Shown here piece by piece: positions 1 through 9,400 of a DNA stretch of 64,000 bases. Source of the DNA: Streptomyces harbinensis (lineage in GTDB: Bacteria; Actinomycetota; Actinomycetes; Streptomycetales; Streptomycetaceae); NCBI RefSeq assembly GCF_900116145.1, contig NZ_FPAB01000006.1, forward strand, positions 1 to 64,000, read 5' to 3'. A program made the position numbers and the translations under genes. The notes under the pieces were generated by a model that was not told the DNA's origin, made no database searches, and saw only the letters and a program-made list of their open reading frames with translations. How positions within the stretch are numbered: the stretch's first letter is position 1; each line of letters starts with the position of its first letter.

Positions 1-966
1 CGGCGTCTGGACAAGGCGTTCGCCGCGTTCTTCCGGCGGGTGAAGGCCGGGGAGAAGCCCGGCTATCCCAGGTTCCGGGGCGTGAACTGGTTCGACACCG
101 TGGTTTTCCCCAGGGACGGGGACGGCTGCCGGTGGGACTCCACCCCGCATGACTCTGTCACCCGCGTCCGCCTGCAAGGCGTCGGGCACGTCCGCGTTCA
201 CCAGCACCGCCCCGTGAAGGGCCGAGTCAAGACGATCTCGGTCAAGCGCGAGGGACGGCAGTGGTACGTCATCCTCGCCTGCGACAACGTTCCCGCCGAA
301 CCGCTCCCGGCCACGGGCGCGGTGTGCGGCATCGACATGGGCGTCACGCACTTCCTCACCACCTCCAAGGGCGTCCACGTCCCGAACCCGAGGCACGGCA
401 AGCGCACCGCCGACGCCCTCGCCGACGCACAGCGCGCCCTCAACGCGTTCCCGCGCCGCAAGCGCCAGGACCGCACCGCCAAGCACCGCCAGGCCGTGGA
501 AAAGGTCGCCAAGCTGCACCGCAAGGTCCGGCGCCGGCGCACCGATCACGCACACAAGACCGCGCTCGCCCTGGTCCGCGACTACGACCGGATCGGGCAC
601 GAGCGGCTGAACATCGCGAACATGGTCCGCACCCCCAAGCCCAAGCCCGACCCCGAGAGACCCGGCGCATTCCTTCCCAACGGCGCCGCCTCGAAGGCCG
701 GGCTCAACCGCAGCATTCTTGACACGGGTTGGGGGGTGTTCCTGGGCATCCTCGCGCACAAGGCTGAAAGCGCCGGTCGTGTACTGATCCCGGTGGACCC
801 CCGCAACACCTCCCGCACCTGCCCCACCTGCGGGCACGTGGACAGCGAGAACCGCGACGGCGAAAAGTTCCAGTGCACCGCCTGCGGGCACACCGACCAC
901 GCCGACCGCGTGGGCGCCTGGAACGTCGCACTCAGGGCCGGGCTGGTCCTTCCCGACGTGGCCTAG
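1..966 (+). CDS. tnpB: TnpB-type protein of an IS200/IS605 element (5' end outside window)
   Basis: This is an RNA-guided-nuclease-type accessory protein of IS200/IS605 (IS1341-like) elements. The reading frame is open from base 1, so the N-terminus is lost at the window edge; the first in-window ATG (40) is internal. All RuvC-like landmarks are visible: GIDMGV (first Asp) near 331-348, HERLN (Glu) near 598-612, and HADRVGAWN (last Asp) near 898-924. The C-terminal zinc ribbon has two Cys pairs, CPTCG and CTACG, near 820-891. The catalytic set looks intact, so it may be active. No TnpA transposase is visible in the window; it may lie to the left or be absent, as in IS1341-type elements. Family is confident; activity is inference. 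Confidence 0.92.
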   Translation, partial: RRLDKAFAAFFRRVKAGEKPGYPRFRGVNWFDTVVFPRDGDGCRWDSTPHDSVTRVRLQGVGHVRVHQHRPVKGRVKTISVKREGRQWYVILACDNVPAEPLPATGAVCGIDMGVTHFLTTSKGVHVPNPRHGKRTADALADAQRALNAFPRRKRQDRTAKHRQAVEKVAKLHRKVRRRRTDHAHKTALALVRDYDRIGHERLNIANMVRTPKPKPDPERPGAFLPNGAASKAGLNRSILDTGWGVFLGILAHKAESAGRVLIPVDPRNTSRTCPTCGHVDSENRDGEKFQCTACGHTDHADRVGAWNVALRAGLVLPDVA

Positions 967-982
967 CCACCGACAGGAGAAG

Positions 983-1004
983 CCCCCCGGATTCATCCGG
1001 GAGG
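983..1004 (+). repeat. Right-end hairpin of the IS element / possible 3' end of guide RNA
   Basis: The arms ccccccgg and ccgggagg pair at 7 of 8 positions around the loop attcat, 16 bases after the TnpB stop. In IS200/IS605 elements such a hairpin is recognised by TnpA, and the same transcript end can form the TnpB guide RNA scaffold. Role assigned by position, not tested. Confidence 0.6.
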
Positions 1005-1151
1005 AGGAGTCACCATCCACCAGTCGAAAGGAAGTTCGGGGGCGGCATCAACCTCGGAACGGTCGATCATGAAAGTCCGCTGCCCACCGTCCGTCGCCGT
1101 GCAGGGCCACTCGCACTCCCAGCGCTCGTACTCGCTGAGCGGGCGCGCCAT
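993..1151 (-). pseudogene. Truncated DUF6879-like gene, 3' end lost at the IS junction
   Basis: Reading leftwards from an ATG at 1151 gives MARPLSEYERWECEWP, followed by residues ending FDWWMV. The YERWECEWP string resembles what I remember of the DUF6879 family of Streptomyces (small proteins of unknown function, often beside HTH/DUF397 genes). The last few codons (TPPPG, stop) come from the IS right-end sequence, so the gene is cut after about 45 codons, far shorter than the family. The frame is open further upstream to 1199, but the 1151 start is better placed. Family match is from memory; the truncation follows directly from the abrupt switch to IS sequence. Confidence 0.5.
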
Positions 1152-1239
1152 CACACACCTTTGCGGAAGCGATGCCCTCGCCCACCCGGCGTCGCTCACG
1201 CGCGCCCCCGCCTTCTCGCTGCCTTCTCGCCGCCCCGCG

Positions 1240-2556
1240 TCAGGCCGCTTCCTCCGCAGCCGGGGGCTCGGCGCGGACCGGTTCCACCACGACGCGGTCG
1301 ATGCGGTTGCGGCGGCCGGTCGGGGGTTCGGCCGTCAGGCGCAGGCCGGCCAGGTCCGGGTGGGCGCGGTCTCCGGTGAGTTCGACGACGGTGGTGGCCC
1401 CGGCGATCGGGACCCGGCCCAGTGATTTGGCCAGCAGGCCGCCGACCGTCTCGACGTCCTCGTCCTCCAGGTCGACGCCGAACAGTTCGCCCAGGTCCCC
1501 CAGGTCGAGGCGGGAGGTGACCCGGTAGGCGCCGTCCGCCAGTTCGGCGACCGGTGGCAGTTCGGTGTCGTACTCGTCGGCGATCTCCCCGACGATCTCC
1601 TCCAGGATGTCCTCGATGGTGACGAGCCCGGCCGTACCGCCGTACTCGTCGATGGCCACCGCCACATGGATGTGGTCGCGCTGCATCTCGCGCAGCAGGT
1701 CGCCGGCGTTCTTGGTGTCGGGGACGAACGTGGCCGGGCGCATCACCGTCTCCACCGGGTCGGCCTCGGCCTCCCGGCTGATGTGCACCGCGCGGGCCAG
1801 GTCCTTGAGGTAGACGATGCCGACGATGTCGTCGTCGCTCTCGCCCGTCACCGGGATGCGGGAGAAACCGGAGCGCAGCGCCAGCGACAGGCCCTGCCGC
1901 AGGGTCTTGTCGCGGCTCAGGGAGATCAGGTCGGTGCGCGGCACCATCACCTCGCGCACCAGGGTGTCGCCCAGTTCGAAGACGGAGTGCACCATGCGGC
2001 GTTCCTCGTCCTCGATCAGCGATTCGCGCTCCGCCAGGTCCACCATCGCCCGCAGTTCGGCCTCCGAGGCGAAGGGGCCCTTGCGGAAGCCCTTGCCGGG
2101 GGTGACGGCGTTACCGACGATGATCAGCAGCTGGGCGAGCGGCCCGAGTACCCGGGCCAGCGGGATGAGGACCAGGGCCGCCGCGCGCGAGGTCGTCACC
2201 GGGTGCTGGCGTCCGATGGTGCGCGGCGAGACGCCGATGACCACGAACGACAGCACCACCGTCACCGGGACGGCGACCAGCAGCGCCTGCCAGACCTCGT
2301 CGAAGCTCTTCAGGCAGGCGTAGGTGACGAGCACCGCCAGGCCCATCTCGCCGGCGACGCGCACCAGCAGGGCCAGGTTGAGATAGCGGGTGGGGTCGGC
2401 GGCCACGGTCACCAGCCGTGCCGCGCCGCGCCGGCCCTCGCGGGCCGCCTGCTCGGCGCGGAAGGCGGTGATCCGGCTGAGCCCGGCCTCGGCGCAGGAG
2501 GCCAGCCAGGCGACGACCAGGAGTACCAGCAGGAAGGTCCACAGTGTGGCGTCCAT
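1240..2556 (-). CDS. CNNM/CorC (HlyC)-type hemolysin-family membrane protein with CBS pair
   Basis: This is an integral-membrane protein of the CNNM/CorC class (438 aa, normal length), usually linked to Mg2+ or divalent-cation transport. The layout is an N-terminal DUF21 membrane domain (residues about 1-190, several hydrophobic segments starting with TFLLVLLVVAWLA), a pair of CBS domains (about 205-330, including VMVPRTD and AIDEYGGTAGLVTIEDI), and a C-terminal CorC_HlyC domain (about 345-425). It starts 25 bases after the ybeY stop and is the last gene of phoH-ybeY-CNNM. In relatives era usually follows; here the IS remnant lies downstream. The hemolysin name is historical and gives no evidence of toxin activity. 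Confidence 0.9.
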   Translation of the reverse strand: MDATLWTFLLVLLVVAWLASCAEAGLSRITAFRAEQAAREGRRGAARLVTVAADPTRYLNLALLVRVAGEMGLAVLVTYACLKSFDEVWQALLVAVPVTVVLSFVVIGVSPRTIGRQHPVTTSRAAALVLIPLARVLGPLAQLLIIVGNAVTPGKGFRKGPFASEAELRAMVDLAERESLIEDEERRMVHSVFELGDTLVREVMVPRTDLISLSRDKTLRQGLSLALRSGFSRIPVTGESDDDIVGIVYLKDLARAVHISREAEADPVETVMRPATFVPDTKNAGDLLREMQRDHIHVAVAIDEYGGTAGLVTIEDILEEIVGEIADEYDTELPPVAELADGAYRVTSRLDLGDLGELFGVDLEDEDVETVGGLLAKSLGRVPIAGATTVVELTGDRAHPDLAGLRLTAEPPTGRRNRIDRVVVEPVRAEPPAAEEAA

Positions 2557-2581
2557 CGTTGTTGTTCCTCGCCCGCCCGGC

Positions 2582-3079
2582 TCAGGTGATCGTCGGAGCC
2601 GGGGAGGGGCCGGTCAGCCCCGCCTCGGCGCGCCAGCCGTCCACGATGGCCCGCTGGAGGCCGAACATCTCGGCCTTCTCGGCGGGCTCCTCGTGGTCGT
2701 ATCCCAGCAGGTGCAGCACCCCGTGCACGGTGAGCAGTTGGAGTTCGTCGTCCATGGAGTGCCCGGTGGGGGCGGCGGCCCCCTGGGCCTTCGCGACCTG
2801 CGGGCACAGCACGATGTCGCCGAGGAGCCCCTTGGCGGGCTCCTCCTCGTCCTTGGCCGGCGGGCGGAGTTCGTCCATCGGGAAGGACATCACGTCGGTG
2901 GGCCCGGGCAGGTCCATCCACTGGAGGTGCAGCGCCTCCATGGCCTCCTCGTCGACCGCGATGACCGACAGTTCGGACAGGGGGTGGATCCGCATCCGGC
3001 TCAGCGCGTAGCGGGCGATGTCCTGCACCGCCGCCACGTCGATGTCCAGGCCGGATTCGTTGTTGACCTCGATCGCCAT
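2582..3079 (-). CDS. ybeY: Endoribonuclease YbeY, rRNA maturation factor
   Basis: Single-strand-specific zinc endoribonuclease involved in 16S rRNA 3'-end maturation and ribosome quality control. The 165-aa product has the diagnostic zinc motif HGVLHLLGYDH at residues 119-129. The N-terminus MAIEVNNESG is typical of actinobacterial YbeY, supporting the ATG at 3079. It begins 13 bases after the phoH stop and precedes CNNM by 25 bases, so the three genes are almost certainly co-transcribed; phoH-ybeY linkage is widespread in bacteria. Confidence 0.95.
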   Translation of the reverse strand: MAIEVNNESGLDIDVAAVQDIARYALSRMRIHPLSELSVIAVDEEAMEALHLQWMDLPGPTDVMSFPMDELRPPAKDEEEPAKGLLGDIVLCPQVAKAQGAAAPTGHSMDDELQLLTVHGVLHLLGYDHEEPAEKAEMFGLQRAIVDGWRAEAGLTGPSPAPTIT

Positions 3080-3092
3080 GGTGGTGTCGCGG

Positions 3093-4130
<1,038 letters not shown>

Positions 4131-4218
4131 GGGCGGCCGGGGGGCCAGCTCATCCCTCTCTGATCCTCGGTGTCCGGGATCCCAGGGTACGACGCCGGGC
4201 CCACAGACCCCTAGAGAA

Positions 4219-5457
4219 TTACCCTGTGCGATCGCCCGGGCGCCCGGTGGCACCGGCTCCGGCGGCGGCCGTGCCCCGGAAGCCGAGGGTGGGCACCGCC
4301 CGGCGGCGCGGCCACGCGGGGGCCTCGTACGGCAGCAGCCGGTCGAGGAACGCGTAGCGGCCCAGCGCCTGCTCCATCGGGGTGCCGGGCGGGGTCAGCG
4401 CGGGAACGCGCTGCCACCAGGCGGCGATCTCGCCCCAGCCGGGCGCGGACAGCGAGCCGCCGAACTCCTGCACGGACAGCGCGGCGGTCAGGCCCGCGAA
4501 CGCGAGCCGGTCGGCCAGCGGCCAGCCGGCGAGCGTTCCGGTGACGAAGCCGGCCACGAACACGTCGCCTGCGCCGGTGGTGTCCAGCGCCTCCACGAGG
4601 ATGGCCGGCACCTCGGCGGTCTCCCCGGTGCGGCCGTCCGCCGCGTACGCGCCCTCGGCGCCCATGGTGACCACCGCAAGCGGCACCCGCTCGGTCAGCG
4701 CCCGGGCGGCGGCGCGCGGGCACTCGGTGCGGGTGTAGCGCATCGCTTCCTCGGCGTTGGGCAGGAACGCCTCGCAGTGTGCCAGCTCGGGCAGCGCGGC
4801 CAGGTCCCAGGCGCCGGTGTCGTCCCAGCCGACGTCGGCGAAGAGCAGGCTGCCGGCGCCGGCCGCCGCCGCGATCCACTCCTGCGGCTGGCCGGGGCTG
4901 AGCGAGGCCACCGCGGAGCGGGCCGGCGGTGCCGGGCGCCCGTCCGGGGTGCCTCCCGCGGACTCCTCCCCCAGCCTCCGGCCGGGCGGCACCCCCGGGG
5001 AGGTTCCCCCCGTTTCCCCGGGCGGCGGCGCCTCGTGGCCGTGCGAGACCATGGTGCGCTCGCCCTCGTAGGCCATGGAGACGGTGACCGGCGAGTGCCA
5101 GCCCGGCACCGTCCAGGAGCCGCCCAGGTCGATGCCCTCGCCGTGCTCCAGCGTCTCCCAGCAGTACTCGCCGTACTTGTCGTCGCCGAACGCGGCGGCC
5201 AGCGAGGTGCGCAGTCCGAGCCGGGCCAGCGCGGTGGCCATGTTGGCGACCCCGCCGGGGCTGGAGCCCATGCCGCGGGCCCAGGACTCGGTGCCGCGCA
5301 CCGGGGCGGAGTCGAGGCCGGTGAAGATGATGTCGAGGAAGACGGTGCCGGTCAGGTACACGTCGCAGCCGGGATCACCGGGCCGCCGTACGTCCGCCAG
5401 CGGATCGAACGTGTGCCCGAGCGGTCCGGGCCGTGGGGTCTGGTCGTCGGTGCTCAC
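4219..5457 (-). CDS. PfkB-family carbohydrate kinase carrying a repeat-derived insert
   Basis: Ribokinase/PfkB-fold sugar or nucleoside kinase, 412 aa. The substrate cannot be read from sequence. The N-terminal glycine pair (SSPGGVANMATALARLG) and the C-terminal signature DTTGAGDVFVAGF, with the catalytic Asp in GAGD, are intact. Start chosen at GTG 5457 (VSTDDQTPRPG) because AGGAG lies about 8 bases upstream; a longer open frame to 6000 runs antisense through the GH4 gene and is not real. A low-complexity segment of about 26 residues rich in G, P and E (bases 4950-5011) sits between SHGHEA and ARSAVASL. It matches a palindromic repeat type also seen in the tricorn gene and keeps the frame. 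Divergent from the GH4 gene; a 52-bp shared upstream region suggests common control. Confidence 0.85.
   Translation of the reverse strand: MSTDDQTPRPGPLGHTFDPLADVRRPGDPGCDVYLTGTVFLDIIFTGLDSAPVRGTESWARGMGSSPGGVANMATALARLGLRTSLAAAFGDDKYGEYCWETLEHGEGIDLGGSWTVPGWHSPVTVSMAYEGERTMVSHGHEAPPPGETGGTSPGVPPGRRLGEESAGGTPDGRPAPPARSAVASLSPGQPQEWIAAAAGAGSLLFADVGWDDTGAWDLAALPELAHCEAFLPNAEEAMRYTRTECPRAAARALTERVPLAVVTMGAEGAYAADGRTGETAEVPAILVEALDTTGAGDVFVAGFVTGTLAGWPLADRLAFAGLTAALSVQEFGGSLSAPGWGEIAAWWQRVPALTPPGTPMEQALGRYAFLDRLLPYEAPAWPRRRAVPTLGFRGTAAAGAGATGRPGDRTG
4950..5011 (-). repeat. Short GC-rich palindromic repeat inserted in the PfkB gene
   Basis: On the minus strand the segment contains ACCTCCCCGGGGGTGCC, then GGCTGGGGGAGGAGTCC and GGGAGGCACCCC. 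The building blocks (CACCTCCC, GGCTGGGGGAGG) are shared with the two 37-bp repeats at 10250 and 10387, but the order and length differ, so it is a related rather than identical copy. It translates in frame as a G/P/E-rich loop. Similar small palindromes are, as I recall, dispersed in Streptomyces genomes. Boundaries are approximate. Confidence 0.55.
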
Positions 5458-5509
5458 CCTGCTGCTCCTGGTACGTACGCGCCTCCACGGCAGGTGTACG
5501 TTGCCGTGC

Positions 5510-6838
5510 ATGAGGCTGGCGATCATTGGCGGCGGCGGATTCCGCGTCCCCCTGGTATACCGCGCGCTGCTGGACGACGACGGCCACGGGCGGTGCGAAG
5601 AGGTGACGCTGTACGACACCGACCCCGGGCGCCTGCGGGTGATCGGCGCCGTGCTGGCGGCCGAGGCCGCCCGGGCCTCCCGGGCGCCGCGCGTGCGGGC
5701 CACCACCGATCTGGACGAGGCGCTGGCCGGCGCCGATTTCGTCTTCTCCGCGATCCGGGCGGGCGGCCTCGCCGGCCGGGTCAGGGACGAACGGGTGCCG
5801 CTGGCGGCGGGCGTGCTGGGCCAGGAGACGGTGGGCGCGGGCGGGGTGCTGTACGGGCTGCGGTCGGTGCCGCAGGCGCTGCGGATCGCCGAGCGGGTGC
5901 GGGCGGTGGCCCCGGACGCGTGGGTCATCAACTTCACCAACCCGGCCGGGATGGTCACCGAGGCGATGTCGGCGGTGCTCGGGCACCGGGTGATCGGCAT
6001 CTGCGACTCGCCGGTGGGCCTGGTGCGCCGCGCCGCACGGGCGGCGGGCGCCGACCCGGCGGCGGTCCGCTACGGCTACACCGGGCTGAACCATCTGGGC
6101 TGGCTCCAGTCGCTCACCCTGGACGGCCGCGACCTGCTGCCGGGGCTGCTGGCGGACGAGCGGGCGCTCGGCTCGTTCGAGGAGGGCCGGCTGTTCGGCG
6201 CGCGCTGGCTGCGCGCGCTGGGGGCGCTGCCGAACGAGTACCTGCACTACTACTACTTCCGCCGCGAGACGCTGGCCGCCACCCGGGCGGCCGAGGAGAC
6301 GCGGGGCGCGTTCCTGGCCCGGCAGCAGGGCGCGTTCTTCACGGCGGCGCTGGCCGAGACGGATTCACCGGAACGAGTGCACGCCCGGTGGGAACGCACC
6401 CGCCTGGAGCGTGAGGAGACCTACGGCGCCGACGGCCGGGCCGCCGCCGGCGGCGGGGAGCGCGACAGCTGCGACCTGGAGGGCGGCGGCTACGAGCAGG
6501 TGGCGCTGGACCTGATGCGGGCCATCGCCGCCGACCGCACCACCCGCCTCATCCTCAACGTCCGCAACGCCGGCACCCTCCCGGCGCTGCCGCCCGACGC
6601 GGTCATCGAGACGGTCTGCGAGGCGAACGCCCAGGGCGCGCACCCGGTCCCGGTGGTCTCCCCCGGCATGGCCGAGCTGGGGCTGATGCTCCAGCTGAAG
6701 GCGGTGGAACGGGCCACCATCGAGGCGGCGACGACCGGCTCGCCGGAGGCCGCCCTGCGGGCGCTGGCGCTGCACCCGCTGGTCGACTCCCCGGCGACGG
6801 CCGCCCGCATCCTGGCGGAGGCGGCGGAAGCGGGCTGA
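5510..6838 (+). CDS. Glycoside hydrolase family 4 (6-phospho-beta-glucosidase-like)
   Basis: NAD- and metal-dependent GH4 enzyme (442 aa, normal length), likely cleaving 6-phospho-beta-glucosides or related sugars in the cytoplasm. The N-terminal Rossmann motif is MRLAIIGGGGFRVPL. Family residues include the stretch NFTNPAGM, CDSPVGL (active-site Cys) and GLNHLGW. Start at ATG 5510 places the Rossmann strand at the N-terminus, as in all GH4 proteins; the longer frame to 5075 is antisense to the kinase. Divergently transcribed from the PfkB kinase, so the pair may act in one sugar pathway. The exact sugar is not predictable from this sequence. Confidence 0.92.
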   Translation: MRLAIIGGGGFRVPLVYRALLDDDGHGRCEEVTLYDTDPGRLRVIGAVLAAEAARASRAPRVRATTDLDEALAGADFVFSAIRAGGLAGRVRDERVPLAAGVLGQETVGAGGVLYGLRSVPQALRIAERVRAVAPDAWVINFTNPAGMVTEAMSAVLGHRVIGICDSPVGLVRRAARAAGADPAAVRYGYTGLNHLGWLQSLTLDGRDLLPGLLADERALGSFEEGRLFGARWLRALGALPNEYLHYYYFRRETLAATRAAEETRGAFLARQQGAFFTAALAETDSPERVHARWERTRLEREETYGADGRAAAGGGERDSCDLEGGGYEQVALDLMRAIAADRTTRLILNVRNAGTLPALPPDAVIETVCEANAQGAHPVPVVSPGMAELGLMLQLKAVERATIEAATTGSPEAALRALALHPLVDSPATAARILAEAAEAG

Positions 6839-6891
6839 CGGACCCCGGCCCCGGCTCCGGCACCCACCGGGGGCCGGGCCGGGGCCGTCCG
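6839..6891. terminator. Bidirectional terminator between convergent GH4 and GH43 genes
   Basis: Outer arms CGGAC (6839-6843) and GTCCG (6887-6891) plus inner arms GGCCCCGG (6847-6854) and CCGGGGCC (6879-6886) form a long hairpin directly after the GH4 stop and just before the GH43 stop on the other strand. No U-tract, which is common in Streptomyces. Confidence 0.6.
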
Positions 6892-6899
6892 GCCGGGCG

Positions 6900-8432
6900 T
6901 CAGAGCGCGTCGTCCTTCTCCGCCTCCAGCGCGAACCAGTCGAAGCGCACCGTCCCCTCGGCCGCGTACATGCCGATCACCCGCCCGGTGAAACCGCCCG
7001 CCACCTCGGTGGACAGATACCGCCCGTCCAGCTCCGCCAGCACGGTGAACACCCCGTCCGGCTCCTCCACGCCCAGCCGCACCACATCGGGCCCCTGCCG
7101 CGGGTCCCACGCCTCCGGCGGCCCGCCGATGTCGGCCCGCAGCGTCACCGGCCCGGCCTCCGGCAGCCGCAGCTCCCCGACCGTCTGCCGCAGCGGCCCG
7201 ATCCGGGCCTCCGCCCGCACCGTGCCGTCCGGGGCCGCCTCGATCGCGTAGTGGTGCCGCTCGTCCAGCCGCACCGCGAGCCCGCCCCGTCCCGCCGCCG
7301 GATCGAGCAGGGTACGCGCCCGGCAGGCGCGGTGCTGCTGCCGCCGCCCGGCGAACGTCACCGCCGGATCGTCCAGCGACGCGCCGCGCGCCCGCAGGGT
7401 GAGCCAGCCGGGCCGCTCGGTGGTGGAGACGGCCTCCTGCGGCCGGGACCGCAGCGAGATCCAGTGCGGCGCCAGCCGGGCCGCGTCGAAGTCGTCGCGC
7501 GCCGCGGGGCCCGGCACCGGGCGCGGCGGCCACGGCGGCGCCGCCATCACCGGCGTCGCCTCGCCGATCACCGGCCAGCCGTCCGCGCTCCACGTCACCG
7601 GCGCCAGGAACGTCTCGCGCCCCAGCACATGCCAGCCGGGGGTGCCGCCGCCGGGCCGCACGCCGAGGAAGACAATCCACCACGAGCCGTCCGGGGCCTG
7701 CACCAGGTCCCCGTGGCCGGTGTTCTGGATCGCCTGGTCGGTGCTGCGGTGGCTCAGCACCGGGTTGGCCGGGCACGGCTCGAACGGGCCGTACGGGGCC
7801 GGGCCGCGCGCCACCGAGATGCCGTGGCCGCGCTCCGTACCGCCCTCGGCGATCAGCAGGTACCAGTACCCGCCGACGCGGTACAGATGCGGGGCCTCCG
7901 GTGCCTTGGCGCCCGGGGTGCCGGACCACAGCCGGCGCGGCGCGCCGAGGGTCTGCCCGGTGCCGGGGTCGATGGCGATCTGGCTGATCCCGGCGGAGGT
8001 CACCCAGCAGGTGCCGTCCTCGTCCCAGGCCAGATCGGGGTCGATGCCCTTCACCCCGGGCAGCAGCACCGGGTCGGACCAGGGCCCGGCCGGGTCGGTC
8101 GCGGTGAAGAGCACATTGCCGTCGTGCGAGACGTCGGTGGTGATCAGCCAGAACCGGCCGTCGTGGTGCCGGATCGTCGGCGCGTACACGCCGCCCGAGG
8201 ACGGCGCGGTGTCCGGCAGCCGCAGCTGTCCCGGCCGCTCCATGACATTGCCGATCTGCTCCCAGTGCACGAGGTCCCGGCTGTGGAAGACCGGGACCCC
8301 GGGGAAGTATTCGAAGCTGGAACAGACGAGGTAGTAGTCCTCGCCCACCCGGCACACGCTCGGGTCGGGGTGGAACCCGGGTATCACCGGATTGGAGAAC
8401 GTCCCGCCCGCCCAGCCGCCCGCTGCCGCCAT
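6900..8432 (-). CDS. Glycoside hydrolase family 43 (beta-xylosidase/arabinofuranosidase-like)
   Basis: Five-bladed beta-propeller GH43 enzyme, 510 aa, with a C-terminal beta-sandwich domain as in bacterial beta-xylosidases. The catalytic base Asp is in NPVIPGFHPDPSVCRVGEDYY (near residues 10-30), followed by the second propeller motif YAPTIRHHDGRFWL and the region DPDLAWDEDGTCWV. No signal peptide is seen, so it is probably cytoplasmic and acts on imported xylo- or arabino-oligosaccharides. Start chosen at ATG 8432 (MAAAGGW) because AAAGGTG stands 5 bases upstream; the frame also opens at 8453. It lies 55 bases downstream of rnz. The precise glycoside specificity is uncertain. Confidence 0.9.
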   Translation of the reverse strand: MAAAGGWAGGTFSNPVIPGFHPDPSVCRVGEDYYLVCSSFEYFPGVPVFHSRDLVHWEQIGNVMERPGQLRLPDTAPSSGGVYAPTIRHHDGRFWLITTDVSHDGNVLFTATDPAGPWSDPVLLPGVKGIDPDLAWDEDGTCWVTSAGISQIAIDPGTGQTLGAPRRLWSGTPGAKAPEAPHLYRVGGYWYLLIAEGGTERGHGISVARGPAPYGPFEPCPANPVLSHRSTDQAIQNTGHGDLVQAPDGSWWIVFLGVRPGGGTPGWHVLGRETFLAPVTWSADGWPVIGEATPVMAAPPWPPRPVPGPAARDDFDAARLAPHWISLRSRPQEAVSTTERPGWLTLRARGASLDDPAVTFAGRRQQHRACRARTLLDPAAGRGGLAVRLDERHHYAIEAAPDGTVRAEARIGPLRQTVGELRLPEAGPVTLRADIGGPPEAWDPRQGPDVVRLGVEEPDGVFTVLAELDGRYLSTEVAGGFTGRVIGMYAAEGTVRFDWFALEAEKDDAL

Positions 8433-8454
8433 GAAGGCACCTTTCCTTGTCACA

Positions 8455-8490
8455 CCGTCACCGTCACCGTGTCCGTCGCCGTGTCCGTCA
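8455..8490. repeat. Hexanucleotide tandem repeat over the rnz stop codon
   Basis: Six consecutive 6-base units of CCGTCA, CCGTGT or CCGTCG run between the GH43 start region and the rnz stop codon, which is part of the last unit. No function is evident; it may vary in copy number by slippage. Confidence 0.7.
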
Positions 8491-9393
8491 CCGCCGGCCG
8501 GGGACCGGGATCCGGTCCAGGTCCTCGGCCACGGTCAGCTCGCCCGTGAACCCCGCCGCCCGGGCCTGCGCCCCCAGCGGCTCCGGGTCCGGGTAGCGCT
8601 GCGAGAAGTGGGTGAGCACCAGGTGCCGCACCCCGCACCGGGCCGCGACCTCGCCCGCCTGGCCCGCCGTCAGATGGCCGTAGGTGTCCGCCAGCGCGGC
8701 GTCCTCGTCGAGGAACGTCGCCTCCATCACCAGCAGATCGCACCCCTCGGCCAGCGTGTACACGCCCGGGCACAGCCGGGTGTCCATGACGAAGCCGAAC
8801 CGCTGCCCCGGCCGCCGCTCGCTCATCTCCGCGAGACGCACCCCGCGCAGCTCGCCCTCCTCCTGGAGCCGCCGCACCTCGGGCCCCCGGATGCCCGCCT
8901 CGGCCAGCCGTTCCGGCAGCATCCGGCGGCCGTCCGGCTCCACCAGCCGGTAGCCGAAGGACTCCACCGGGTGCGACAGCCGGGCCGCCGACAGGGTGAA
9001 CGGCGGACCGGCGTCCAGCACCCCGTCCCCCGTCACCGGGTGCTCCTCGATGACGGCCCGCTCCTGATACGCCGTCGCGTACCGCAGCCGCTCGAAGTAC
9101 ACCTGGCCGCTCGCCGGGTAGTGCGCGCGCACCGGGTGCGGCACCCCGTCCCCGTTGATGCGCTGGATCACCCCGGCCAGGCCCAGGGAGTGGTCGCCGT
9201 GGAAGTGGCTGACGCAGATCCGGGTGATGTCGGTGGCGCTCACCCCGGCGTGCGTCATCTGCCGCTGGGTGCCCTCGCCCGGGTCGAACAGCAGCCCTTC
9301 GCCGTCCCAGCGCAGCAGATAGCCGTTGTGGTTGCGGCGCCGGGTGGGCACCTGGCTGGCGGTGCCCAGCACCACCAGTTCGCGTACGGACAT
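8488..9393 (-). CDS. rnz: Ribonuclease Z (tRNA 3' processing)
   Basis: Zinc-dependent tRNA 3' endonuclease of the metallo-beta-lactamase fold, 301 aa. The key motif HFHGDH is at residues 63-68, and the downstream region MEATFLDED and LTHFSQRYPD supply further metal ligands typical of RNase Z. The N-terminus MSVRELVVLGTASQVPTR is standard, supporting the ATG at 9393. The HIT gene stop is 7 bases upstream, so the two are co-transcribed. The last codons of rnz overlap a hexanucleotide repeat, so C-terminal length may differ between strains. Confidence 0.93.
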   Translation of the reverse strand: MSVRELVVLGTASQVPTRRRNHNGYLLRWDGEGLLFDPGEGTQRQMTHAGVSATDITRICVSHFHGDHSLGLAGVIQRINGDGVPHPVRAHYPASGQVYFERLRYATAYQERAVIEEHPVTGDGVLDAGPPFTLSAARLSHPVESFGYRLVEPDGRRMLPERLAEAGIRGPEVRRLQEEGELRGVRLAEMSERRPGQRFGFVMDTRLCPGVYTLAEGCDLLVMEATFLDEDAALADTYGHLTAGQAGEVAARCGVRHLVLTHFSQRYPDPEPLGAQARAAGFTGELTVAEDLDRIPVPGRR

Positions 9394-9400
9394 GCGCGGC

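Larger units (their letters stand above)
1..1012 (+). mobile_element. IS200/IS605-family element, right end
   Basis: This is the right part of the element carrying tnpB. After the TnpB stop come about 45 bases that include an imperfect 8-bp hairpin (983-990 with 997-1004, one mismatch, loop attcat) followed by GGAGTCAC. A subterminal hairpin close to the cleavage site is the expected right-end structure for this family. The exact boundary (about 1,010-1,015) is inferred from where similarity to a host gene resumes on the other strand. The left end is outside the window. Confidence 0.65.
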
